Assembly: GCA_002393575.1 (NCBI GenBank)
Contig: DGSN01000051.1
Coordinates: 1-30,289 of the forward strand
Direction: 5' to 3'
From: Prevotellaceae bacterium UBA4361
Lineage (GTDB): Bacteria; Bacteroidota; Bacteroidia; Bacteroidales; Bacteroidaceae
DNA length: 30,289 nt
Shown here: positions 22,526 through 30,289 of the stretch, one piece after another
Layout: every line of letters starts with the position of its first letter
Numbering within the stretch: the stretch's first letter is position 1
Notes under the pieces: model-generated
Database searches by the model: none
What the model was told of the DNA's origin: nothing
The model's input: the letters and a program-made list of their open reading frames with translations, nothing else
Position numbers and translations under genes: made by a program

Positions 22526-24367
22526 ATGAAAAGAAAACTTTTACTTATTATTGCATTGGTGACTACGATGTTTGCAAATGCAACGATTACACCTTCAGCA
22601 ACACAGATTTGGTGGGGATATTTCACTGATTCTGACATTAGTGGAATGCCTTATAGTGGACATCTGGGGTATAATCAAGCGTGTACGATTGATGCTGCCA
22701 TTTTTATTCCCGCCAAGCAGGAGTATGTGGATGGAAGCAAAATAAAGGCTTTGAGAATTTGGTTGGGGAATGAAGTTGCTGCCATCAATAGCAACATGAC
22801 TGTCTGGATATCCAAAACGCAGCCTTCCGACATCAGCAAGGCGGATTATAAACAAACGGTTGCGAAATCGTCGTTGGTGAAGGGAGCCAATGATATCATG
22901 CTGACAACTCCTTTCAGCGTGCAGAATCAAGGCATTTATGTGGGATTCACGTTGTCAATCAGCAAGAGTGCTTATTTGATTATGGGCAACGGCAGTGATG
23001 AGCCTAATTCGTTCTACTATCGGGTGAATGGTGATGAATGGATGGATTTTTATGGTTATGGCTATGGCAAATTGGCTATGCAGCTTCTGCTTGATGGTGG
23101 AACCTATCCTAACAATTGTGCCACAGTGGCAGACTTTGCTCAGAACACGGTGGTGGTGAAGGGACAGAGTGTCGATGTGCCTATTAAAATTACGAATAAA
23201 GGCAAAGACCCGATTACTTCTATTTCTTATACAATCTCTACGGAAGGTGGCAGTACCACTTCTGAGAAAACCCTTTCTTTGGGTTCTCTGACTTTCAACA
23301 GCAACAAAACCGTTAATGTGCCTTTCTCTTCTGATTCAGAAACAGTGAAGAAAAACAAGACGTTTACCATCACGAAGGTGAATGGCGTTGCCAACACAGC
23401 TTCCAAAAAGAGCGGTACTGGCTCTTTGATTACCGTTACGGAAGTGCCTGCTGTTCTACCAGTCATCGAGGAATTTACAGGAACATGGTGCGGTTATTGT
23501 CCTTACGGCATCGTGGGTATGCAGAAGGCTCATGAAACCTACGGCGACCAAGTAGCACTCATTGCTGTTCATGGAAGTGATGTCATGTCGATTAGTGGGT
23601 ATTCTCCTATATTATATAATGTGCATAGTTTCCCAAGTGCCAAGACGAATAGAACCGTTGATTTCTATCCATCGTCTTATTCTATCGTTTCGCAAATAGA
23701 TGGTGCTCTGAAGTCAGCGACTTTGGGTTCTGTTGATTTGACTGCCAGATGGACAGACTCAAGTAAGAAAGCCATCAAATTCGACACGAAGACGAAGTTT
23801 GTCTATAATGACAACAATGGTCAATACGGCATAGCCTTTGTTTTGGTGGAAGATGGTATGAAAGGCGAGGATTCAAGCTGGTCGCAGAGAAATAATTTGA
23901 GTGGTGGCAGTGGAGGCAGTGAAATGTCTTTCTGGTACAATTCTGATTCATACGTTTCAGACATTGAATTCGACCACGTTGCGGTAGAGGCATGGGACAT
24001 TCTGAATGGTGTGAGCGGATCGGTTAGTTCAAACATTCAGGCAGGACAGGTGCAGACATTCAGTTACAATGGCGACATCAGTTCGAACAGTTTGATTCAG
24101 GACAAGTCGAAACTGAAAGCCATTGCATTGCTGATTGACAATGTTACAGGCAAGATTGTCAATGCTGCTCAAACAACGATTGACGATAGTTTCCTTGTTG
24201 GCGATGTAAATCTTGATGGCATGGTTGACATCAGTGATGTGGTAACTCTGGTCAACATGATTCTTGGAAGCACCGAAAAGAATGCCCCAGCCGACGTGAA
24301 CATTGATGGTCAGGTTGACATCAGCGACGTGGTGGCTTTGGTCAATATGATTCTTGGTGCGAAGTAA
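22526..24367 (+). CDS. Omp28-related protein with thioredoxin-like CxxC and dockerin-type repeats
   Basis: A 613-residue secreted protein with signal peptide MKRKLLLIIALVTTMFANA. Residues about 20-190 form a beta-rich region. About 200-300 is an immunoglobulin-like segment. About 310-545 is the Omp28-related domain with a redox-like motif, 'EEFTGTWCGYCPYG' (C322, C325). The C-terminal 56 residues hold two dockerin type I-like Ca-binding loops, 'DVNLDGMVDISD' and 'DVNIDGQVDISD', each followed by a helix ending 'LVNMILG'. Omp28 proteins are outer-membrane-associated in Porphyromonas and Prevotella, with no established activity. Dockerin-type tails normally bind cohesins, but none is present in this window. 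Confidence 0.85.
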   Translation: MKRKLLLIIALVTTMFANATITPSATQIWWGYFTDSDISGMPYSGHLGYNQACTIDAAIFIPAKQEYVDGSKIKALRIWLGNEVAAINSNMTVWISKTQPSDISKADYKQTVAKSSLVKGANDIMLTTPFSVQNQGIYVGFTLSISKSAYLIMGNGSDEPNSFYYRVNGDEWMDFYGYGYGKLAMQLLLDGGTYPNNCATVADFAQNTVVVKGQSVDVPIKITNKGKDPITSISYTISTEGGSTTSEKTLSLGSLTFNSNKTVNVPFSSDSETVKKNKTFTITKVNGVANTASKKSGTGSLITVTEVPAVLPVIEEFTGTWCGYCPYGIVGMQKAHETYGDQVALIAVHGSDVMSISGYSPILYNVHSFPSAKTNRTVDFYPSSYSIVSQIDGALKSATLGSVDLTARWTDSSKKAIKFDTKTKFVYNDNNGQYGIAFVLVEDGMKGEDSSWSQRNNLSGGSGGSEMSFWYNSDSYVSDIEFDHVAVEAWDILNGVSGSVSSNIQAGQVQTFSYNGDISSNSLIQDKSKLKAIALLIDNVTGKIVNAAQTTIDDSFLVGDVNLDGMVDISDVVTLVNMILGSTEKNAPADVNIDGQVDISDVVALVNMILGAK

Positions 24368-24472
24368 ATGAATTCATGAAGCGACGATAAATCTGTAATA
24401 ACAACCAGTATTGGAATTGCAACAATAATGGTTAAGATATGAATAAGTTAAACATTTAAACATAAAACGAAA

Positions 24473-27400
24473 ATGAAAAAATTAGCTCTGATTATTTGTT
24501 TGTTTTGCATCGGTTTGATGCAAGCATTTGCCTATAGTTATACGGATAAAAACGGTGTAACTTGGGGATTTTCTGTTTCTAACAGCAATGCTACTATTAC
24601 CAGCGCAAGTGGATTTGGGGAAAAGGTGACAATCCCAGGGAAAGTATATGATAGTGGGAACGGATATACCGTTACTACTTTGCGCTATAACTTGTTTTCT
24701 AATAATACTACTATTACGGAGGTTGTACTTCCTGCTTCTGTTGTTACCATTGAGAGAAATTGCTTCTATAAATGTACATCTTTAACAAAGGTGACTATGC
24801 CAACCACTCCTTATACGATTGGTGCCTCGGCTTTTTATGGATGTAATGGCTTGAAATCCATTGACTTAAGCGCTTGTATATCTTTGAGCGAAGGAAGTGA
24901 ATTTAATAGTTGTAGTAGTTTGGAGACTATTGGAAGTTTGGAGTCTTGTACTTCGATAGGTGGATATACTTTCCAAAATTGTTCTTCATTAGAATCTGTT
25001 GGCGATTTGCCTGTTTGTACAGTTATTTTGGATGAGGCATTTGCGAATTGCAGTTCATTAGAGTCTGTTGGCGACTTGAGTTCATTGCTAAATATTTCAA
25101 GAAATGTTTTTAGTGGGTGTTATTCTCTTGAAAAGTTAGTGCTTGCAGGAGACAATGTAGTGACATTGGGAGCAGTTCTTGCGACACCAACCACAGTGTT
25201 TGTTCCCCAAAAACTATTGGCTGCTTATAAGGAGGCAAACTCTTGGAAAGACATGACGGAGCGCATCCTTCCTATCGGAGTTACCACGGAGCGCAATGTC
25301 AGTGTCAGTGCACAGGAGAATACATCGAACTTAGCATATAAAATAGGAGAGGACAATCTAGAGTATATAATGTCTTTGACCTTGTCGGGGACTATTAACA
25401 GTTATGACTTCATTGTCTTGAGAAACAAGATGCCTAACTTGCATCATTTGGATATGACAAATGTGAGCATCGTTGCTAATGCAGCCAATTATTATGAAAC
25501 TTATCACACTTCCAATAATACATTGGGGCAATGTTGTTTTAAAGATATGAAAAAACTTTTGACAGTCAAGTTGCCAAAGACCATCAAAGAAATAGAGATG
25601 GACGCGTTTATTGATTGTACCAATTTGGAGAGTGTCGAATTTCAGGAAGGCATTGAGACTATTGGACAGGGGGCTTTTTACGAATGCTATAACCTACGGA
25701 GTGCAGAAATGAAAAGTGGATTGGTCACAATAGGTCGAAGTGCATTTAATCGTTGTTCACGCTTGAAGAAAGTTGTCATTCCTGAAGGGGTACAAACCAT
25801 TGTTGAATATGCTTTTTATGGATGCTCTACTATTGATTATATTGATGTTCCTAAAGGAGTCAAAACTATCAAAGAATATGCCTTTTCTTATTGTTCAAAC
25901 TTGAAAAAAGTGAATATTGATGCAGGTTGCGAGTATATAGGAGGTTATTCTTTTTGTGGTTGTTCGAATTTAGAGAAGGTCGTGATTGCTGAAGGAGTGA
26001 AAACCATAGGTGGTTCTGCTTTCGCAGGTTGTGGAAAATTAACATCCGTCCAGTTGCCTACAACATTGATTTCCATAGGTGGTTATGCTTTCGAAGGAAC
26101 AAATCTTTTGTCTCTCACATTGCCTTCTAACCTCACAACCATAGGCGCGTATGCATTCCGTGGCAACAGCAATCTATCATCTCTCACATTGCCTTCTAAT
26201 CTTACAAGCATAGGCGCGTATGCTTTCAGTGGCAACAGTAGTTTGACAGAAGTACGTATTCCTGCTATGGTATCCTCCATTGGTGATTATGCCTTTTCTG
26301 GTTGTTCATCTTTGAAGGATGTGTATGTATATGTGTTGGAACCGCAATCTATTGCCCAAAACACATTCTCCACTTATCAGACTTCTACACTCCATGTTCC
26401 TACAACGAGTTATTATAGCTATTATTACAACACGCAATGGAGTCAGTTTGCTAATGTACAGGAGTTTTCAGCCCCATATTTCCGTTTCTTCTTTGATACA
26501 GACTATACACTCGATGACGTGCAAGGTGTGATTGATACAGAGACAGAATCAGAGTGTAATATCAATGCTGGTGCAAGTTTGATTGTCAATACCCAGCATG
26601 AGAACCAATACATCGGTACAATTCATATCAAGAACGATGGCACAAAGAGTGGCTCATTGATAGCTAATGGTAACATGAGTGCTCAACAAGTGAATTTTGA
26701 GATGGCAATCAATAAGACCACATGGTATTTCCTCTGTGTACCTTATCGTATTAAGTTGGAAGAAGTGGAAGCTCCAGGTAACTATGTGTTCCGCTATTAT
26801 GATGGTGCGGAACGAGCAGCCAATGGCAAGGGTGGATGGAAAAACCTGCCAACAGGTACACAATACTTGATGCCTGGTGTTGGTTACATTTTCCAATGTG
26901 ACCAAGCTGGCACACTTGTCTTGAAGGCAACAGAGGAGAATATAGACTTCAGTGGCAAGGATAAGTCTCTCAACATGGTGTCATATCAAGCCACTGGTAT
27001 CCAGAATGCCAGCTGGAACTACATGGGTAATCCTTTCACAAGTTACTATGACATTGATGACATGGGATATGAAAGTCCTATAACAGTGTGGAATGGCCGA
27101 GGATATGATGCCGTGCGCCCTGGTGATGACGATTACCACTTGCGTCCATTGCAGGCATTTTTCGTGCAAAAGCCAGAAAATGTGGACGCACTTGCTTTCA
27201 ATGCTTCAAGTCGAGAAACCTATCTGACTGCGCAGTCGCATTCCGCTGCCAAGAAAGCACGTCGATTGATGCAGGAAGAGAAAGTTGATAGGTTCATTGT
27301 CAACTTAAAGCTAAGTGATGGTACTGATACAGACAAGACCCGTGTGGTATATAACGAAGATCGTTCTATGACATACGAAATGGAATGTGATGCAGCCAAA

Positions 27401-27892
27401 TTCATGACAGCAGGCATCCCACAACTTTATACGCTTGACCAAGACAATGTACGTTATTCCATCAATGAACGTCCGCTTGGATATGTTGATTTGGGATATG
27501 ATGTATCGAAGAAGGGTATATATACAATAGCCGCTACTCGCATGGATCGACCTGTCTTGTTGAAAGACCATGAACTTGGTATGACCTTCGATTTGTCTAA
27601 TGGTGAGTATTCATTTACCAGCGATGCAGGAACGTATGAAAAACGCTTCACACTCATCCTTGGCAATGAAACTGTTGGTATAGCTCAGATGGGTGAGCAG
27701 ACGGGTGTAAAGGCAAATGCCGTGGATGGAGGCATCGTGTTTGCTGGCATTGAAGGAAATACATACGTTTGTGTCTATACGCTCTCTGGCACAATGGTAG
27801 CGAATGGCATTGACAATGGCTTTGTTGCTTTGCCAAATGGTTCGTATGTTGTGAAAGTAAACGGTCTTTCTACAAAGGTTCTTGTGCAATAA
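24473..27892 (+). CDS. BspA-family leucine-rich-repeat (LRR_5) surface protein
   Basis: A 1139-residue protein with signal peptide MKKLALIICLFCIGLMQAFA. Residues about 65-660 contain many 22-24-residue LRR_5 repeats of the type 'L..V.IP..V.TIG..AFYGCS', interrupted by a non-LRR stretch around 265-340. Related BspA proteins mediate fibronectin or fibrinogen binding and co-aggregation. Residues about 665-1070 are beta-rich, with 'GTQYLMPGVGYIFQ' and 'NPFTSYYDIDDMGYES'. The final 70 residues ('YVCVYTLSGTMVANGIDNG', 'GSYVVKVNG') form a sorting-like C-terminal domain. Two adjacent repeats at 26111-26248 are near-identical in DNA (69-bp unit). No promoter was recognised in the 105-base gap before it. 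Confidence 0.92.
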   Translation: MKKLALIICLFCIGLMQAFAYSYTDKNGVTWGFSVSNSNATITSASGFGEKVTIPGKVYDSGNGYTVTTLRYNLFSNNTTITEVVLPASVVTIERNCFYKCTSLTKVTMPTTPYTIGASAFYGCNGLKSIDLSACISLSEGSEFNSCSSLETIGSLESCTSIGGYTFQNCSSLESVGDLPVCTVILDEAFANCSSLESVGDLSSLLNISRNVFSGCYSLEKLVLAGDNVVTLGAVLATPTTVFVPQKLLAAYKEANSWKDMTERILPIGVTTERNVSVSAQENTSNLAYKIGEDNLEYIMSLTLSGTINSYDFIVLRNKMPNLHHLDMTNVSIVANAANYYETYHTSNNTLGQCCFKDMKKLLTVKLPKTIKEIEMDAFIDCTNLESVEFQEGIETIGQGAFYECYNLRSAEMKSGLVTIGRSAFNRCSRLKKVVIPEGVQTIVEYAFYGCSTIDYIDVPKGVKTIKEYAFSYCSNLKKVNIDAGCEYIGGYSFCGCSNLEKVVIAEGVKTIGGSAFAGCGKLTSVQLPTTLISIGGYAFEGTNLLSLTLPSNLTTIGAYAFRGNSNLSSLTLPSNLTSIGAYAFSGNSSLTEVRIPAMVSSIGDYAFSGCSSLKDVYVYVLEPQSIAQNTFSTYQTSTLHVPTTSYYSYYYNTQWSQFANVQEFSAPYFRFFFDTDYTLDDVQGVIDTETESECNINAGASLIVNTQHENQYIGTIHIKNDGTKSGSLIANGNMSAQQVNFEMAINKTTWYFLCVPYRIKLEEVEAPGNYVFRYYDGAERAANGKGGWKNLPTGTQYLMPGVGYIFQCDQAGTLVLKATEENIDFSGKDKSLNMVSYQATGIQNASWNYMGNPFTSYYDIDDMGYESPITVWNGRGYDAVRPGDDDYHLRPLQAFFVQKPENVDALAFNASSRETYLTAQSHSAAKKARRLMQEEKVDRFIVNLKLSDGTDTDKTRVVYNEDRSMTYEMECDAAKFMTAGIPQLYTLDQDNVRYSINERPLGYVDLGYDVSKKGIYTIAATRMDRPVLLKDHELGMTFDLSNGEYSFTSDAGTYEKRFTLILGNETVGIAQMGEQTGVKANAVDGGIVFAGIEGNTYVCVYTLSGTMVANGIDNGFVALPNGSYVVKVNGLSTKVLVQ

Positions 27893-27907
27893 TCATGTTG
27901 TGAAGTT

Positions 27908-28747
27908 ATGAATATCATCAAACACATATTGGCGTACCTGTTCTTCTTTTGGGGGAACGGTACGCTCTTGGCACAGGGTGGATTTAATCCCGACAATCCA
28001 CCTGAACCGCAGATTGAGTACACTGTCACTGTGGCGGCAACCCCGTCGGATGTTGCATACGTATCGGGTGGTGGAAAATACGCTGATGGTACGAATGTCA
28101 CCATCAACACGTCTGCACGGTCTTCCAACTATGCATTCCTCTATTGGATGGAGGATGGAGAAATCTATTCCACCAGTACGTCGTTTGTCTATACGGCGAA
28201 GAAGAATGCACACTTCGTGGCTGTTTATCAATATAACCCTTCAAACCCAGCTGAGCCATCGCTCATCAATCAGTATCGGTTATATTTGGAAAGCGATACA
28301 GAAGGTAGTTGTTCGTTCAATAGGACAAGTGGAGCCAAGGTGGACGTGGGAGCAAATGTTAATGTCAGAGCTTACCCTAATGCTTATTATACATTTCATG
28401 GATGGTATATAGGGGATGAGAAAGTGAGCGACAGCAATCCTTTCACATATAAAATGCCTGATCGTAATGTTACGCTAACAGCTCATTTTACTTATGATTA
28501 CACATTTAACCCTGTTGACCCATCAGAGCCATCAACCATTCAGGACGATGTGGATAATTCGGAGGGTATTTTAGGTGATGCGAACGGTGATGGTAACGTG
28601 GACATTACAGATGTCGTCGCTGTGGTTAATTACATCTTAGGTGTCCAACCTATGGTGTTTATTGAGAAGAATGCAGATATTGACTACAATAAGAATATCG
28701 ATATTTCTGATGTTGTTGGCATCGTGAACATCATTCTTGGGAAGTAG
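27908..28747 (+). CDS. Secreted InlB-B-repeat-like protein with dockerin-type repeats
   Basis: A 279-residue protein with N-terminal signal (hydrophobic 'HILAYLFFFWGNGTLLAQ'). Two related domains (about 35-105 and 120-200) show the pattern 'G.Y..G..V...A....Y.F..W...G......S.F.Y' of divergent InlB B-repeats (Flg_new-like). Pro-Asn linkers follow, and the C-terminus carries two dockerin-like Ca loops, 'DANGDGNVDITD' and 'DIDYNKNIDISD', the second ending 'NIILGK'. The second loop is less canonical. It begins 15 bases after the BspA gene, suggesting cotranscription. Confidence 0.8.
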   Translation: MNIIKHILAYLFFFWGNGTLLAQGGFNPDNPPEPQIEYTVTVAATPSDVAYVSGGGKYADGTNVTINTSARSSNYAFLYWMEDGEIYSTSTSFVYTAKKNAHFVAVYQYNPSNPAEPSLINQYRLYLESDTEGSCSFNRTSGAKVDVGANVNVRAYPNAYYTFHGWYIGDEKVSDSNPFTYKMPDRNVTLTAHFTYDYTFNPVDPSEPSTIQDDVDNSEGILGDANGDGNVDITDVVAVVNYILGVQPMVFIEKNADIDYNKNIDISDVVGIVNIILGK

Positions 28748-28817
28748 AATGGTTAAAGCCTTGCTGTTTGAGAGAAGTTTATTTAGGAAGAATTACTAAG
28801 ACAAATAGTTTAATGAT

Positions 28818-30289
28818 ATGAAACGCTTGTTATTTTGTTTATTTTCTTTGATGGTTCTGACGGTAAATGGGTCGTTTGCCGAAGAACGAGACAATGGTAC
28901 TGAGACCCCTCCATCAACTTATACTGACAACCAAGGTATCATTTATAGGTTGAATAGTGCAGGAAATGCCTATACGGTTACAGGGCATACGAGTGATTTT
29001 AATGTGAATGTGAATCTTCCTTCATCTTTGTATGGGATACCTGTGACAAGTATTGGTTTCAATGCCTTTCATGGATGTAGGATTTCTTCAATCTTTATTC
29101 CTTCAAGTGTATCAAGTGTAGAAAACCTATTTGACGGAATGGAGGACAACCCTTTTTCTGCATGTGTTAATCTAACATCAATTACTGTTGCAAGTGACAA
29201 TCCTTGGTATGATTCTCGTGAAGGATGTAATGCTATTATAGAAAAGTCATCCAATTCTTTGATAATTGGTTGTAGCAATAGTTTTATTCCAAATAGTGTT
29301 GAATCGATTAGACGTGATGCATTTTATGGTTCTACTTTCTCTGACATCACTATTCCAGCAAACATTAAAAGTATTGGTTCAATTTCATTTGGCAGTTGTA
29401 ACGAACTTAAATCTTTTATAGTTAAGAACAGAACACCTTTTTCTATTGATGAAAATGTATTTGGTGAGTCAAACCATAATGTGTTTGAATATGCCACCCT
29501 TTATGTTCCTAAAGGTTGCAAAACAGCCTATCAGCAAGCTAATGTTTGGAAAAATTTCCAAAACATCGTGGAGCAAGAAGAGGTGAATCCTGAAAACTGT
29601 GAGTCGTATGCTGTTTATCAAAATGGTGTGCTTACATTCTATTACGATGATAAAAAAGGTACGCGCGAAGGAACGGTGTATGAGTTGAATAAAGGATACA
29701 ACTACCCAGGCTGGTACACTGACCACAGTACAGACATCACTAAGGCTGTGTTTGATGACTCCTTTACTGGAGCAAGACCAACGAGCACGTATCTATGGTT
29801 TGCTGTTGGTTGGGGTAAATCATCAAACCTCACGGAAATTCAAGGTATTCAGAACTTGAATACAAGTAATGTGACGAGCATGAGATGTATGTTCTGGAAT
29901 TGCAGCAGTTTGATAAACCTTGATTTGAGTCACTTCGATACAGGGAATGTAACGGATATGTTTTATTTTTTCTCTGGTTGCAGTAGCTTGACGAGCCTTG
30001 ATGTGAGCCACTTCGACACAGGTAATGTGACGAATATGGGTTCGATGTTCGATGGTTGCAGCGGCTTGACGAGCCTTGATGTGAGCCACTTCGATACAAG
30101 TAATGTGACGGACATGAGTTATATGTTCTCTGGTTGCAGCGGCTTGACGAGCCTTGATGTGAGCCACTTCGATACAGGTAAAGTGACGAGCATGAATCAT
30201 CTATTTTCTAGTTGCAGCAGCTTGACGAGCCTTGATGTGAGCCACTTCGACACAGGGAATGTGACTAATATGGGTTCTATGTTCTCTGG
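28818..30289 (+). CDS. BspA-family surface protein with LRR_5 and DUF285 repeats, 3' end outside window
   Basis: From the ATG at 28818 the frame is open to the end of the window (490 codons), so the C-terminus is missing. The signal peptide MKRLLFCLFSLMVLTVNGSF is followed by Asp/Thr-rich sequence. LRR_5-type repeats occupy about residues 60-250 ('VTSIGFNAFHGCRISSIFIP', 'VESIRRDAFYGS'). From about residue 350 there are 26-residue DUF285 repeats of the type 'SSLTSLDVSHFDTGNVT' then 'NMGSMF.GC'. This is a probable surface adhesin. The repeats are near-identical at DNA level, unlike those of the neighbouring LRR gene. The surrounding genes are also secreted. Confidence 0.88.
   Translation, partial: MKRLLFCLFSLMVLTVNGSFAEERDNGTETPPSTYTDNQGIIYRLNSAGNAYTVTGHTSDFNVNVNLPSSLYGIPVTSIGFNAFHGCRISSIFIPSSVSSVENLFDGMEDNPFSACVNLTSITVASDNPWYDSREGCNAIIEKSSNSLIIGCSNSFIPNSVESIRRDAFYGSTFSDITIPANIKSIGSISFGSCNELKSFIVKNRTPFSIDENVFGESNHNVFEYATLYVPKGCKTAYQQANVWKNFQNIVEQEEVNPENCESYAVYQNGVLTFYYDDKKGTREGTVYELNKGYNYPGWYTDHSTDITKAVFDDSFTGARPTSTYLWFAVGWGKSSNLTEIQGIQNLNTSNVTSMRCMFWNCSSLINLDLSHFDTGNVTDMFYFFSGCSSLTSLDVSHFDTGNVTNMGSMFDGCSGLTSLDVSHFDTSNVTDMSYMFSGCSGLTSLDVSHFDTGKVTSMNHLFSSCSSLTSLDVSHFDTGNVTNMGSMFS
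29931..30289 (+). repeat. 78-bp tandem coding repeats (DUF285 units)
   Basis: The motif CACTTCGA(T/C)ACA recurs at 29931, 30009, 30087, 30165 and 30243, exactly 78 bases apart (26 residues). Copies after the first are almost identical, including 'TTGACGAGCCTTGATGTGAG'. The array runs off the window, so its copy number is unknown. Such arrays can change length by recombination or slippage. Confidence 0.9.

Overview
The window looks like a chromosomal segment of a Bacteroidota bacterium, most likely a Prevotella-like member of Bacteroidales. The grounds are several -7 boxes of the Bacteroidota form TAnnTTTG, some with a TTTG-like -33 box 18-21 nt upstream; a fused MurF-alanine racemase; GSCFA, Omp28-like and four-helix-bundle 'suffix' proteins; and a run of BspA-type leucine-rich-repeat surface proteins. 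Family names come from reading the translations; no database search was possible.

Layout. (1) 1-1531 is AT-rich and foreign-looking: the 3' end of a phage-type structural gene, a second structural gene with an in-frame TAG, an unrecognised 214-aa protein, and then only the 3' winged-helix tail of a host-type regulator. It reads like the right-hand end of a prophage or phage remnant. (2) 1615-2250 is a four-helix-bundle gene whose 3' end runs into a striking palindrome of nine GGG and nine CCC runs at an exact 9-bp period. (3) 2472-15036 is a plus-strand housekeeping block: PreA-like dehydrogenase, LOG-family protein, PfkB kinase, YchF, Lgt, SpoU-type methyltransferase, DUF2007 protein, MutS, GSCFA protein and MurF-Alr. 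Intergenic gaps carry short palindromes and GC-rich hairpins. (4) 15234-16764 is a minus-strand set: a HipA-like kinase, a DUF3037-type partner overlapping it by 4 nt, and a small basic protein. (5) 16829-18622 has no ordinary gene but much structure. A minus-strand transcription unit with its own promoter and terminator encodes two related hydrophobic micro-peptides (19 and 25 aa). It is followed by tandem mini-hairpins, a repeat cluster and a candidate small RNA with promoter and terminator. (6) 18623-19273 is an orphan LuxR/NarL-type response regulator on the minus strand. It is divergent from (7) 19659-30289, a block of six secreted or surface proteins: beta-helix, six-repeat EYF-D-DPG protein, Omp28-like protein with dockerin-type repeats, BspA LRR_5 protein, InlB-B-repeat protein with dockerin-type repeats, and a BspA DUF285 protein cut by the window edge.

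How they work together. The housekeeping block holds unrelated core functions: lipoprotein modification, mismatch repair, peptidoglycan precursor synthesis and translation or RNA modification. The surface block appears to be an envelope/adhesion module, and the divergent response regulator is a natural candidate for controlling it, though this is inference. The best candidates for something undescribed are the two-peptide locus at 16829-17575, the structured RNA candidate at 18385-18575, and the 9+9 palindrome at 2170-2325.
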